A DNA stretch of 64,000 nt from DASQHL01 sp963843685 (GTDB taxonomy: Bacteria > Chloroflexota > Dehalococcoidia > DSTF01 > JACRBR01): NCBI GenBank assembly GCA_963843685.1, contig CAWJLO010000021.1, positions 9,843 through 73,842 of the forward strand, in the 5' to 3' direction. This document shows, one piece after another, positions 8,060 through 18,000 of this stretch. Made by a program: the position numbers and the translations under genes. The notes under the pieces are model-generated. The model ran no database searches. It was given only the letters and a program-made list of their open reading frames with translations, and had not been told where the DNA came from. Within the stretch, counting starts at the first letter, position 1; every line of letters begins with the position of its first letter.

Positions 8060-9328
8060 ATGAAGATCTGTTTCATCATGTACCAGGGCAACATGTTCTC
8101 GGGCGGACAAGGCGTCTACCTGCACTACATGACGCGCGAGCTCGTACGCCTGGGCCACGAAGTGCACGTCATCTCTGGCAGGCCATATCCGCGCCTGGCC
8201 GATGGTGTCGTCCACCACAAACTGCACACGTACAGCTTTTGGGCGTTCCTCAACGGGCGCGACGAGCACGCCTACGACCACGCGCACAACCCCGCCGAGT
8301 TCTTCCATCCGTGGAACTTCTACGAGTTCGCCTCGACCCGCGCCTCACTCGCATCGCTCTTCTTCACCTTCAGCGTGCGCGCGTACAAGAAGCTGGCCGA
8401 GCTGGAGCGCGATCTCGGGCCGTTCGACCTCGTGCACGACAACCAGACGCTGGGGTACGGCATCCTCGCGATGAAGCAGTTCATGGGCAAGCCCGTCGTC
8501 GCCAGCCTCCACCACCCGCTCGCCATCGACAAGGCGAACAACATGCGCGAGGCGAAGAACGTCATCAGCCGCGTCCAGAAGGAGCTCTGGTTCCCGTGGC
8601 GCATGCAATCCTACGTCGCGAACCGCATCGACATGGTGCTCACGGGCTCGCGCAACTCGGCGCAGTCCGTCAGCGCGTCGATGGACATCCCCATCGAGCA
8701 CATTCGCCAGACGCCGTACGGCGTCGACCACGAAGTGATGCGCCCGATCCCCGGCGTCGCGCGCCAGCCAGGCACGATCCTCTTCGTCGGCGACTCCGAG
8801 GACCGCAACAAGGGCGCCCGCTTCCTCATTGAGGCCTGCGCGAAGCTCCAGCACGAAATTGACTTCCGGCTCCTCTTCAAGGACAAGAAGGAGCAGGACA
8901 TGAAGGTCGTGCCGCCGCTCGTCTGGAAGTACGGCCTCAAGCGCTTCGTCGAGTACATCCCCCGGCTGACCGTCGACGAGCTGGTGCGGCTCTACAACAG
9001 TGCCCAGATCGTGGTCTCGCCGTCGCTGTACGAGGGCTTCGGCCTCCCGGCGGCGGAGGCGATGGCCTGCGGCACCGCCGTGGTCGCCACGACGGCCGGC
9101 GCCTTCCCGGAGTTTATCGACGACGGACGCACGGGCCTGCTCGTGCGCCCCGGCGACCCCGACGCATTGGCCGCCGCGATCAAGACGTTGCTGCTCGACC
9201 CGGAGCGCTGCCGCACGATGGGCGCCGCCGCGAGCGAGCACATCCGCACGCGCTTCACGTGGCAGCGCACCGCCCGCATGACGCTCGATCTCTACGACGA
9301 GGTGCTGAGCTCGAGGACGGCGATCTAG
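8060..9328 (+). CDS. GT4 family glycosyltransferase
   Basis: A 422-aa GT-B glycosyltransferase, intact paralogue of the gene at 4348. It starts MKICFIMYQGNMFSGGQGVY, carries FVGDSEDRNKGARFL at the start of the donor domain and the E-x7-E motif YEGFGLPAAEAMACGTAVV. The ATG at 8060 was chosen because the homologous start is shared with the first copy and there is no conserved sequence before it. It closes the glycosyltransferase-methyltransferase-methyltransferase-glycosyltransferase cassette, and probably adds a sugar to a lipid or surface polymer in the cytoplasm. Confidence 0.92.
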   Translation: MKICFIMYQGNMFSGGQGVYLHYMTRELVRLGHEVHVISGRPYPRLADGVVHHKLHTYSFWAFLNGRDEHAYDHAHNPAEFFHPWNFYEFASTRASLASLFFTFSVRAYKKLAELERDLGPFDLVHDNQTLGYGILAMKQFMGKPVVASLHHPLAIDKANNMREAKNVISRVQKELWFPWRMQSYVANRIDMVLTGSRNSAQSVSASMDIPIEHIRQTPYGVDHEVMRPIPGVARQPGTILFVGDSEDRNKGARFLIEACAKLQHEIDFRLLFKDKKEQDMKVVPPLVWKYGLKRFVEYIPRLTVDELVRLYNSAQIVVSPSLYEGFGLPAAEAMACGTAVVATTAGAFPEFIDDGRTGLLVRPGDPDALAAAIKTLLLDPERCRTMGAAASEHIRTRFTWQRTARMTLDLYDEVLSSRTAI

Positions 9329-9340
9329 ATGCGTCGCTGA

Positions 9341-9985
9341 TCAGTCGAGATCCGACCACTCGTCCGGCGTCAGGTCGAGCGGCTTGGGCGAGCCAGCGCT
9401 CTCCGCGTCTGCCCTGTCGTCATCCGTTCGTGGCGGTTCGGTCACTCGCTCCGCGGGAGCGGGAGAAGACGGCGGTTCTGACGCTGGCGGTGGCGCCATG
9501 GCCTCCGGCGCCGCCTCGGGCGATGGCCCCGGTTCCGCCGGCGCGGCGATGGCCTCCGGCGCCTCGCTCGGCTCGAGGGCCGGTCCGGATGCCACCTCCA
9601 GGAGCTGAATGCTCAATCCGTGCGTCGCCGCCATCGTGATGAAGGCAGAGCGCACGCCCGGCCCCGGTTCGATCGGCTCGCTGACGCGCACGCCACGCGC
9701 CCCCAGCTCCGCCACCGCGGCGTCGAGATCCTCGACCTCTAGCGCCAGGTTGTAGAACCCCTCGCCCTTCCGCTCCAGAAATCGCATCACCGCGCTCTCC
9801 GCGTCCAGCGGTGACACGATCTCCAGCGCAGTGTCGCCCAGCGCCACCTGCAGCGCCTGCACGCCGAACGCGGGGATCGCCTGCGCGTCGCTCGCCTCCG
9901 CGCCCAGCAGCGACTCGAACGTGGCGCGAGCACGCTGCGCGTCGCGCGTGGCGATCGTGAAGTGGTGGACGCGCTTGATCTTCAT
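9341..9985 (-). CDS. VOC-family protein, methylmalonyl-CoA epimerase-like
   Basis: A 214-aa protein. Residues 1-130 are a vicinal-oxygen-chelate domain: KRVHHFTIATRDAQRARATF at the start (metal His), then ALEIVSPLDAESAVMRFLE, GFYNLALEVEDLDAAVAELG (second metal His replaced by Asn) and a final strand SIQLLEV. This layout is closest to methylmalonyl-CoA epimerase and related lyases. The last 80 residues are a Pro/Ala/Glu-rich disordered tail, unusual for the family. No mutase genes are near, so the substrate is open. Confidence 0.75.
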   Translation of the reverse strand: MKIKRVHHFTIATRDAQRARATFESLLGAEASDAQAIPAFGVQALQVALGDTALEIVSPLDAESAVMRFLERKGEGFYNLALEVEDLDAAVAELGARGVRVSEPIEPGPGVRSAFITMAATHGLSIQLLEVASGPALEPSEAPEAIAAPAEPGPSPEAAPEAMAPPPASEPPSSPAPAERVTEPPRTDDDRADAESAGSPKPLDLTPDEWSDLD

Positions 9986-9995
9986 CAAGCCCCGG

Positions 9996-11288
9996 TCAGG
10001 GCGTCGTCTCCTTGCAATGGCCTACCGTGTTATCGGCGTTATTGTACGCGCTGTTGTTCGTGACCACGACGCTGCCCGCTTTGAAGATGCAGATCGCCGA
10101 ACCGCGGTTGTCGTCGATCGTGTTGCCCGCGATCGTCCCGAGCGATGTGTTGACATACGAGATCCCGATGCCGCGGTTGTCGTAGATGTGCGAGTTTCGC
10201 ACGTCGATGTTCGCCCCCTGTGCGAGCACGCCGCCGCCGAGCGTGCCGGTCTCGGGGAGCACCACCGTGTCGTGGATGTCCATGTTGTTCAGGTTGCCGA
10301 CAGCCCGCACCGGGAACTGCGGTCCCACCTGGCCGTACTTCAGCGGGTCAGGATACGCCCGGAACTCGATCGCGTGCTCTTCGTTCGCGTTGTACTCGTC
10401 GCCCTCCGCTTGCACGTTCGCGCCCCACGCGAAGAGGCCCGTCAACTTGTTGTGCCAGATGTGGTTGTTTGTGAACGTGCCCCGCGTCCCGGGAAACATG
10501 ACGATGCCGGTGCTGCCGCTGTACTGGATGACGTTCGAGTTGAGGATGATGTTCGCCTGCCCCACGAACGACGCTAGGTTGCGCAAGTAGCAGTCCGGCA
10601 CTTCGACGTGGCCCGGCGGCAGCAGCGCACACGGCGTCTGGCCCGCGAACACGCCTGGCCCGCGGTTGTCGGAGATGATGTTCTTGGTGATCGTCGTCGT
10701 CGCCGTGTCGCCCACCGTCGAGACACCGACGCCGCCGTTATCGAACACCCAGTTCCGCTCGACCGTGACGTTCGACTTGCGACGGATCAACACGCCGTCT
10801 CCGTCCATCGCGTACACGAACGAGTCGGAGACACGCCCGGTGCTGCTGACGTCATAATGGATGCCGATGCCCCCGCCGCCCACGTCCATCCGTTGGTACA
10901 GGATGTTCGTGCTCTGCCAGATGTAAGAGTTCGAGGGGTGGCCGTAGAACAGCGTGAAATCCTCGAACGTCAGGTCGCTGCTGTTGAAGATCAGCATCGT
11001 GTCCTTGTCGCCGCCGACGACGATCGAGACGCGCGGTCCCGCACCGCGCAGCGTTACGCCGTGCTTGCTCTGAAACGTCACCGGCCCGCGATACACCCCT
11101 GGCGCAAGGCAGATCACGTCCCCCGGGTTGGCGCCGTTCACCAGCGTCTGCAGCGTGCTCGGGGACGCCTGCTTGTTGCATGCCGCGGCCTCGAGTGGTG
11201 GCCGGGGCAGCGTCGCAAAGGCCGAAGCGAAACCCACAGCGAATACGAACAGGACATAACGAAAGAGGCGTGGTCGCGTGCCCGTCAT
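9996..11288 (-). CDS. secreted right-handed parallel beta-helix protein
   Basis: A 430-aa protein with an N-terminal signal (hydrophobic LFRYVLFVFAVGFASAFA, residues about 10-27). The body has many PbH1-type repeats such as GVTLRGAGPRVSIVVGG, NVTVERNWVFDNGGVGV and GNTIDDNRGSAIC, the coil pattern of pectate-lyase-like and NosD/DUF1565 proteins. Such proteins bind or cleave polysaccharides outside the cell. No catalytic residues can be assigned. ATG at 11288 was preferred over an upstream GTG because GGAGG sits 5 nt before it. Confidence 0.85.
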   Translation of the reverse strand: MTGTRPRLFRYVLFVFAVGFASAFATLPRPPLEAAACNKQASPSTLQTLVNGANPGDVICLAPGVYRGPVTFQSKHGVTLRGAGPRVSIVVGGDKDTMLIFNSSDLTFEDFTLFYGHPSNSYIWQSTNILYQRMDVGGGGIGIHYDVSSTGRVSDSFVYAMDGDGVLIRRKSNVTVERNWVFDNGGVGVSTVGDTATTTITKNIISDNRGPGVFAGQTPCALLPPGHVEVPDCYLRNLASFVGQANIILNSNVIQYSGSTGIVMFPGTRGTFTNNHIWHNKLTGLFAWGANVQAEGDEYNANEEHAIEFRAYPDPLKYGQVGPQFPVRAVGNLNNMDIHDTVVLPETGTLGGGVLAQGANIDVRNSHIYDNRGIGISYVNTSLGTIAGNTIDDNRGSAICIFKAGSVVVTNNSAYNNADNTVGHCKETTP

Positions 11289-11364
11289 CCCTACCTCCAC
11301 ACATCACTCGCACGAGCCACCATGGTACCGAAGCGCACGAGCCGCCCTCAACGATCGCCCGCGC

Positions 11365-13414
11365 TCAGCGCATCGCGCCGATCGCGGAGAGGCGTTCCGA
11401 GAGGAACGTGGCCCGGTCGCGGCGCTGAGTCGGCTGGCCGCAGGTGGGGCACGCGTTGAACTCCGACAGCCTCTGCACGTAATCGACGACCGTCTGGATC
11501 ACCACAGCGTGGCTCCACGTCAGCGGCGAGACGGAGAGTGGCGTGTCGTGCTCGGGATCGACCTGCTCCGCCAGCACCCCGCTCGGCAGTGCGCGCGCTG
11601 CCACCCAGCGCAGCAGCTCCAGCGCCGGCGCCAGGTCGCCCGCTTGCTTCGCCGCAGCGATGTGCCAGCGCGCGAGCCACAACGTGCAGATGAACCAGGG
11701 GTTGCCCGGAATCCTCGGGTCCGCGTTCGCGCGCTGGTAGGCGTCGCGCTCGTACCGGGCCATCCCGCCGACCGCCGTCGGCACCCACAGCGTCTCCTGC
11801 AGGTGTTTCACCGTGCTGGCGATGCGCTCGTCCGACGCGTCGAACATGCCGAAGAGGAAGAGACCGCACACGCTGGCGTCGACCGTCATGTCGGCGTCAT
11901 ACCCCGTCCCGTCCTTCGACGGCTCGAGCGATCGCAGGAAGCGCCCCTCGCTCGCGCGCCAGAGATGCTCCTCGGCGGCCGCCTTCATGCGTCGCGCCGT
12001 CTCCGCCGCGCGCTCCGCGTCTGCCGTCTCGCCGAACGCCGCGAAGAAGCGCGCCGCCGCGATGAGCCCGGCCCACGTCGCCGCGACGGTCCACGCGTGG
12101 ATGCCGCGCCGCTCCTCCCACAGGTCGTACGAAGGTTGCGGTAGCCCGTTGGCGTCGACGTACGACTCCATGAACGTGGCCGCCGGTCGGATCATCGAGC
12201 GGAACAGGGGCCGTATGAACTCCACGTCATGGAACTTGTCGAAGTGATGCCAGAGCGCCCACAACGGAAGCCCTGTCTCGTCCTCCTGGATCGGCAACTG
12301 GCGCTCGCCGTTCTCCCACCACGCGTGCCAGGAGCTCGCCAGCGTGCCATCCGTGTTGTACTTGTGCATCCAGTATCCCGCCTTCGTCTGGATGCGCCCC
12401 AGGAAGTCGAAGAACGGCCGCGTGACGCCGTCGTAGCCGGCCTCGTCCAGCGCGTGGGCTACCAGCGCCCCGTCGCGCGGCCACACGTACGCATACGTGT
12501 CCTTGGCGAACGTCGTGATGTCGTAGTCCGTCGCCGCGACGATGCCGCCGTGATGGTCCACCTGCGTGCGGACCGTAAGCAGGCTCCGCCGGAACAGGCG
12601 CGCTACGTCCTCGCCGAGCTGGTCGACGCTGTTCGGCTCCGCGTTGACCCAGAGCCGCCAGTACGCCTGCGTGCGGGCCTGCAGCATCGCGGGCGTCTTG
12701 TCCGTGATCACGGAGTGCACCCGCGCCACGTCGGCGATACGAAAAGCCGCACGCCATCCAGTACCAGACTGTCGCTGTCCCTCCGGCTTCCAGCCGCGCG
12801 TGGATCGCGCCCACGGAGTCGACCGATCCCTGGACGATGGAGTTGCCGCTGAGCTGTCCGTCTTCCGCGTCCCGCCAGGTGCCTTCTTTGCCCTCGGTCT
12901 CCTTCTTCCCCACCGCCCACTGGCTGAACCCGACGTCCGATCCCTCGGCGAACCCGTTCATCAGGAACCAGCGCGAGCCCTTGTAATGGACCAGCGCGCC
13001 GCGCGACGGATCGTAGTACGCCGTATCGCCCACGTCTGTCTCGTTGATGTGGAAGTCGTGGTGGAAGAAGATGCGCATGTCGCGCGGCTTCTGCGCCGTG
13101 TTCGTCACCATGAACTTGCGCACCAACGCGTGCTCATGGAAGTCGACGACGTCGGTGCAGGCGATGCTCAGGTCACCATTGGGATGCGTGAGCGTGACCT
13201 GCGTTGCCAGCGTCTCCGGAACGTACAGCATCTCCACGCGCCAGGTGTCGTGTACCCAGGCGAACGTGCCGTCCACCCACACGCCCATGCCGAACCGATG
13301 CCCTGCGGAGTGATTCTCCCGTCCGGCGTGCGGAAAATAGATGTCGCGCAGGTGGTACCGGCTGTCAAAGTTGACGAGCAGGTGCCCGTTGCCGAGTGGG
13401 AGGTCGCGCGGCAT
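11365..13414 (-). pseudogene. GH15 glucoamylase-like protein, one frameshift
   Basis: A glycoside hydrolase family 15 protein of 682 aa when one base is removed. The N-terminal beta-sandwich starts PRDLPLGNGHLLVNFDSRYH and FPHAGRENHS; the C-terminal (alpha/alpha)6 barrel has YVWPRDGALVAHALDEAGY, WENGERQLPIQEDETGLPLW and WAAR-type helices. The two halves are in different frames; the junction is near 12735-12740, where dropping one base joins GFSY to DVARVHSV. It likely hydrolyses alpha-glucans or trehalose. A TACAAT box 6 nt upstream of the ATG suggests leaderless expression. The C terminus ends in a CPTCGQPTQRRDRATF segment, unusual for GH15. Confidence 0.85.
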
Positions 13415-13420
13415 GCGCTC

Positions 13421-13426
13421 ATTGTA
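13421..13426 (-). promoter_or_regulatory. -10 box TACAAT, leaderless-type
   Basis: TACAAT with a 6-nt gap to the start codon of the GH15 gene at 13414; no Shine-Dalgarno sequence intervenes. Confidence 0.5.
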
Positions 13427-13558
13427 GTTGTTGCCCGGCCCCTTGATTGACGGCTCGCTTCGTCAATTGGGCGCTTCTCAGGCGCACACCGATCGTGCTA
13501 TAAGCCTCCCCGGGGGGAAGCCGCGGCTTGGGGAGACCGCGGGAGAGGGGCGCGAACC

Positions 13559-14098
13559 ATGCCGGTCACCTTGACGAAGACCGGGCCGACGAGCGGCGAG
13601 ATTGCGTTCTCGACCACACTCGGGCCCGAGACGACCTTCGACTACCTCGCCGACTTCAGCAAGCACCAGGAGTGGACAGACGAACTGGTATCGCTGGAAC
13701 GGACCAGCGACGGTCCCCTCGCCGCCGGGACGACCTACCGCGGCGTCGAGCGCCTGCGTCCAGCCGAGGAGATGAAGGATCCGATTTTGGCGCAGGTCAC
13801 GGCTTTCGAGCGACCGCGTCTCATCGAGTGGGAGACGTGGACCGCACGGGAAGACGGCGTAAAGTCCAACTGCTCGCGTTGGGCGTTCGAGATCGTCCCG
13901 CATGGTAAAGGCTGCCACGTGACGCATCGCTTCGCCTTCGACGAGTCGAGCGTCTGGAACAAGCTCTCACGCCGCGCCTTCGTCGCCGTAGCCGATCGCC
14001 TCATGGGCGGTGCCGGCGCCTCGCCCAAGCAGCTCACCAAGCGCGTCGAGCAACTCCAGCACGTCCTCGACGTCCGTAACGCCGTCGAGCAGCTCTAG
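13559..14098 (+). CDS. SRPBCC (START-like) domain protein
   Basis: A 179-aa protein with the SRPBCC layout: an initial strand GEIAFSTTLGPETTFDYLAD, a helix, KHQEWTDELVSLERTS, a central antiparallel sheet (RLIEWETWTAR; SRWAFEIVPHGKGCHVTHRF) and a long C-terminal helix. These proteins bind hydrophobic ligands or act as polyketide cyclases and toxin-antitoxin partners; the ligand is unknown. GGGAGAG lies 8 nt before ATG. The stop codon overlaps the end of the convergent proS gene by 4 bp. Confidence 0.8.
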   Translation: MPVTLTKTGPTSGEIAFSTTLGPETTFDYLADFSKHQEWTDELVSLERTSDGPLAAGTTYRGVERLRPAEEMKDPILAQVTAFERPRLIEWETWTAREDGVKSNCSRWAFEIVPHGKGCHVTHRFAFDESSVWNKLSRRAFVAVADRLMGGAGASPKQLTKRVEQLQHVLDVRNAVEQL

Positions 14099-15795
14099 CG
14101 TTCCAACAGCTCCCGCACCGCCGCCACCGCCTCCCCCAGCCCCACCACCCGCGCATCCTTCTCCGTCCGGCGCTTCACCTCCGCGCCGCCGTTCTCGATG
14201 CTGCGCGGGCTCACGGTGACGCGTACCGGCATCCCCAGCAGGTCGGCGTCGTTGAATTTCACGCCGGGCGATCCCTCCTCGCGGTCGTCGTACAGCACCT
14301 CCAGCCCCGCGTCGACGAGCTGCTGGTACACCTGCTCCGCGCTCTCGCGCACACCCGGCTTGTCGAACCCCAGCCCCACCAGGTGCACGTCGTATGGCGT
14401 CAGCTCCGGCGGCCAGACGATCCCCCGCTCGTCGTGGTTCGCCTCGATTGCGCTCGCGAACACGCGCCCCACGCCGATGCCGTAGCAGCCCATCACGGCC
14501 GGCTTCAGGTCGCCGTTCTCGTCGGAGTACATCGCGTTCAGCCTCTCCGTGTAGACCGTCCCGAGCTTGAACACGTGCCCCATCTCCACGCCGCGCTTTG
14601 TCTGCAACGTGCCGCCGCATGTCGCGCAGACGTTGCCCGACTGGGCGAGCGAGATGTCAGTCACGACGTCCGCTGTCCAGTCGCGGCCGTGGTTCACGTT
14701 CTTGTAGTGCACATCCGGCTTGTTCGCCCCGGCGACGAGGTTGTGCGAGTTGAGCACCGTGTCGTCCGCGACGATCTTGATCCCCTTCAGCCCCACCGGC
14801 GACGCCGATCCCGCGACCAGCCCGTGCTTCCGCACGCCCGCATCGTCAAGCATCGTCAGCTCGACGGCCTTCAGGGCGTTTCGGAGCTTGGCCTCGTTCA
14901 CCTCCAGGTCCCCCCGGATAGCGACGAACACCGGCTCGCCGTCCGCCTCGTAGAACACCGCCTTCAGCGTCTTGTGGTGCGGCACGCCCAGGAACGACAC
15001 CAGGTCGTCGATGGTCTTCTGCCCCGGCGTCGAAACCTCCTCGAGCGGCAGCGGCTCCTCCGCCTCCAACTCGCGCTTCTTGTGGTCCGCCTTCTCCTCG
15101 TTCGCCGCGTAGCCGCAGTTCTCGCAGAGCAAGATCGTGTCTTCGCCGATCTCCGTGAGAAAGATGAACTCCTCGCTGTCCTTGCCGCCGATTGCACCCG
15201 AATCCGCCAGGACGGCGATCGCCGGAATGCCGCAGCGTTCGAAGATCCGCGTGTACGCCGCCCGCGCCGCCCGATAGCTGACGTCGAGTGCGTCCCAGTC
15301 CGTGTCGAAGCTGTACGCGTCCTTCATCGTGAACTCGCGGACGCGCAGCAGTCCGCCGCGGGCCCTCGCCTCGTCCCGAGCTTTGGTCTGGATCTGGTAG
15401 ACCATCACCGGCATGTCGCGGTAGCTTTGCACCTGCTTCTTGAACAGGTCGACGGTCACTTCCTCGTGCGTGGGGCCGAGGACGAACTCGCGGTCGCGCC
15501 GGTCGCGCAGGTGATAGAGCACGTCGCTCATCGTCTTCAGGCGCCCGGACTCCTCCCACAGCTCCGCCGGCTGTACGACGGGCATCACCACCTCCTGCCC
15601 GCCGGCACGGTCCATCTCCTCGCGGATGATCTGCTCGATCTTCCGCATGACTTTGAGCCCCGTCGGGAGGTAGCTGTACAGCCCGGCCGCCAGCTGCTGC
15701 ACCAACGCCGCGCGCAGCATCAGCTGGTGATTTGCGGACTCCGCGTCGGACGGCGCGTTCCGCAAAGTCTTGCCGAACAGTCGTGACATGCGCAT
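14095..15795 (-). CDS. proS: prolyl-tRNA synthetase, bacterial type
   Basis: A class IIa prolyl-tRNA synthetase of about 566 aa with the bacterial architecture: catalytic core (MRMSRLFGKTL; motif 2 GGLLRVREFTMKDAYSFDTD), a YbaK-like editing insertion (about residues 220-400, for example LVSFLGVPHHKTLKAVFYEA), motif 3 GCYGIGVGRVFASAIEAN, and a C-terminal anticodon-binding domain. The start was taken at the ATG of MRMSRLFG, where homologues begin, rather than 72 bp upstream. It is the last gene of a long minus-strand run after thrC and may be cotranscribed. Confidence 0.96.
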   Translation of the reverse strand: MRMSRLFGKTLRNAPSDAESANHQLMLRAALVQQLAAGLYSYLPTGLKVMRKIEQIIREEMDRAGGQEVVMPVVQPAELWEESGRLKTMSDVLYHLRDRRDREFVLGPTHEEVTVDLFKKQVQSYRDMPVMVYQIQTKARDEARARGGLLRVREFTMKDAYSFDTDWDALDVSYRAARAAYTRIFERCGIPAIAVLADSGAIGGKDSEEFIFLTEIGEDTILLCENCGYAANEEKADHKKRELEAEEPLPLEEVSTPGQKTIDDLVSFLGVPHHKTLKAVFYEADGEPVFVAIRGDLEVNEAKLRNALKAVELTMLDDAGVRKHGLVAGSASPVGLKGIKIVADDTVLNSHNLVAGANKPDVHYKNVNHGRDWTADVVTDISLAQSGNVCATCGGTLQTKRGVEMGHVFKLGTVYTERLNAMYSDENGDLKPAVMGCYGIGVGRVFASAIEANHDERGIVWPPELTPYDVHLVGLGFDKPGVRESAEQVYQQLVDAGLEVLYDDREEGSPGVKFNDADLLGMPVRVTVSPRSIENGGAEVKRRTEKDARVVGLGEAVAAVRELLER

Positions 15796-15886
15796 GGCGT
15801 GAATCAGTCCAGATTTCGGCGGACGGTGGTCGAATGGTCGTGGGGAATCGTATCGAAACGACGTCAATGGCGGGAGCAGCTGCCTG

Positions 15887-16978
15887 CTAGACCCAGCCCA
15901 TCTCGCGTTCGATGGCGCCGACGTCCGCCGGGACGTGGTGGAGCGGCGGCTCCGTCCGCAGCGCCGTCTCCGGATCCTTCAGCCCCGTGCCCGTGATGAT
16001 GCAGACGATCGTCTCGCCCTTGAAGCTGCGCCCGGACCCCGCTTGCTTGAGCACGCCCGCCACGCATGCCGCCGACGCCGGCTCGCAGAAGATCCCCTCA
16101 TCCCGCGCCAGCCGATCGTACGCCGCCAGGATCTCGTCGTCCGTCACCGCCTCGATGCTGCCACCCGACGCGTCGCGCGCCTCGATCGCCATCTTCCACG
16201 ACGCTGGGTTGCCGATGCGGATCGCGCTCGCGACCGTCTGTGGCTCGGCAATCGGCGCACCCGACACCAGCGGCGCCGCACCCGCGGCCTGGAATCCCGT
16301 CATCCGCGGCCGTTTGCTGGTGCGCTCCATGTGGTGGTACTCGACGAAGCCCTTCCAGTACGCCGTGATGTTCCCCGCGTTCCCGACCGGTAGCGCCAGC
16401 ACGTCGGGCGCATCACCCAGCGCGTCCGCGATTTCGAACGACGCCGTCTTCTGTCCTTCGATCCGGTACGGATTCACGGAGTTCACCAGCGCGATCGGGT
16501 GCTTCGACGTGATCTCGCGCGCCATCCGCAGCGCGTCGTCGAAGTTACCGTCGACCGCGATGATCTCCGCTCCGTGCACCGCGCTCTGCGCCATCTTCCC
16601 GCGCGCGATCTTCCCCTCCGGCACGATTACGTACACCTTCAGGCCGTACCGCCCCGCGTACGCCGCCGCCGATGCGCTGGTGTTGCCGGTGGACGCGCAC
16701 ATGATCGCCTGCGCGCCGTCCTCCATCGCCTTCGCCACGGCGACGACCATGCCGCGGTCCTTGAACGATCCCGTCGGGTTGCAGCTCTCGAGCTTGAAGT
16801 ACAGCGCTTCGCAGCCGAGGTCGCGCTCGAGCATCGTCGACCTCACAAGCGGCGTATCGCCTTCGCCAAGCGAGATCATCGGCGTGCGGTCTGTGAGCGG
16901 CAGGTGGCTTGCGAAGCGGCGCAGCACGCCCCGGTCGGGCAGATCGCCGTAGAGCCGCGGCGCGACGTCCGTTGTCAC
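15887..16978 (-). CDS. thrC: threonine synthase
   Basis: A 363-aa PLP enzyme that converts O-phosphohomoserine to threonine. The PLP lysine is K73 in ESCNPTGSFKDRGM, and the phosphate-binding loop is LPVGNAGNITAYW. The length fits the short (class II, plant/archaeal-like) threonine synthases. Its ATG overlaps the stop of the coiled-coil gene (ATGA), which in turn overlaps hom, so hom, the coiled-coil gene and thrC are translationally coupled. Together hom and thrC make threonine from aspartate semialdehyde. Confidence 0.95.
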   Translation of the reverse strand: MTTDVAPRLYGDLPDRGVLRRFASHLPLTDRTPMISLGEGDTPLVRSTMLERDLGCEALYFKLESCNPTGSFKDRGMVVAVAKAMEDGAQAIMCASTGNTSASAAAYAGRYGLKVYVIVPEGKIARGKMAQSAVHGAEIIAVDGNFDDALRMAREITSKHPIALVNSVNPYRIEGQKTASFEIADALGDAPDVLALPVGNAGNITAYWKGFVEYHHMERTSKRPRMTGFQAAGAAPLVSGAPIAEPQTVASAIRIGNPASWKMAIEARDASGGSIEAVTDDEILAAYDRLARDEGIFCEPASAACVAGVLKQAGSGRSFKGETIVCIITGTGLKDPETALRTEPPLHHVPADVGAIEREMGWV

Positions 16979-18000
16979 TCTTCCTCGCTCTTGAGCTGGC
17001 TCGACTGCACGCGCAGCTCCTTCGCCTGCCGTTCCATCTCCTCGATCTCGCGGCGCTTCATCCGCTCGATCGTCTGCGTCAGCTTCAGCACATGCTCGGT
17101 AAGCGTGCGTCGGTACTCCAACGTGGATGCATGGACGTGCTCGATGCGCGTGTCGTGCGCGCGCAGTCGCGTCTCCAGCTGCCCCGCAAGCTCCTCCTGC
17201 CGCTCCACCCGCACCCGCGCGTCGTCGAGCGTCTCTTCCGCGCGCGACGTCCGGTCCTCCAGCCGCTGTCGCTCGGCGCGCAGCAGCTCCACCCGCTCGG
17301 CCAGCAGCGGGATCTGGCGAAACTCCTCGAGTTGCGTCTGCAGCTCCACCTCGATGCGTGCCCCCACCTCGTGCGCCACGCGCGCGCGCTCCGCCAGCAC
17401 GTCGTCCTCCCGCCGTAATGCGCGGATTGCCGACTCCACCTCCGCCAACGCCTGCTCGACTCGCGTCAGCGCGTCCATGTTGCGGTTGCCGCGGCCCTCC
17501 ACCGCCTCCAGCCGCTGGCTGAGCGACTGGAACTGCAGGTGCGAACGCGACACTTCCTCTTGGAACCGCCGGTTGGACTCGTCGACCGTGCCCTGGCGCT
17601 CCGCCAGCCCCTCCGTGCGGCGCTCCAGTTCCTGCACTCGCCGATAGGTATCATTCCGCTCGGCTTGGTCGCGCTGCCGCTCCTCGTTCGTCGAGCGCTC
17701 GATCAGTTCGAACTTCGTGTCGATCAGCACCTCGGCGTCCTGGATGCGCTCCAGCAGCCCGGCGACCTGCCGGAGCTGCTCCTGCATGTTCGGCAGCCCG
17801 AGCGTGCGGGCCCCCATCTCGCGCAGGTGGCCGTCCGCGTCGCGAAGCTTCTCGTTGATGTCCAGGATCGCCGCCTGCAGCTGGTCGTTCTGCTGCTGCA
17901 GCCGCCCCGAAATCGTCCGCAACTGCACGACCTGGTCCTGCAGCCAGTTGACGGCTTCGGCGCCCGTGCGGGCTTCGCTCTGTGGGTCCTGCATTGTCAT
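16975..18000 (-). CDS. coiled-coil protein inside threonine operon
   Basis: A 341-aa protein that is almost wholly heptad coiled coil (QVVQLRTISGRLQQQNDQLQ near the start through ERMKRREIEEMERQAKELRV at the end), with no transmembrane segment or signal peptide. Start and stop codons overlap hom and thrC by 4 bp each, so it is made in fixed ratio with both. It resembles no enzyme. It could be a structural or SMC-like scaffold, or a polymerising filament protein. Its position between two biosynthetic genes is conserved-looking but functionally unexplained. Confidence 0.8.
   Translation of the reverse strand: MTMQDPQSEARTGAEAVNWLQDQVVQLRTISGRLQQQNDQLQAAILDINEKLRDADGHLREMGARTLGLPNMQEQLRQVAGLLERIQDAEVLIDTKFELIERSTNEERQRDQAERNDTYRRVQELERRTEGLAERQGTVDESNRRFQEEVSRSHLQFQSLSQRLEAVEGRGNRNMDALTRVEQALAEVESAIRALRREDDVLAERARVAHEVGARIEVELQTQLEEFRQIPLLAERVELLRAERQRLEDRTSRAEETLDDARVRVERQEELAGQLETRLRAHDTRIEHVHASTLEYRRTLTEHVLKLTQTIERMKRREIEEMERQAKELRVQSSQLKSEEE

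Noticed and set aside
6511..8094. 527-aa open frame on the minus strand
   Set aside because: Antisense to the intact methyltransferase-DinB gene, no recognisable domain.
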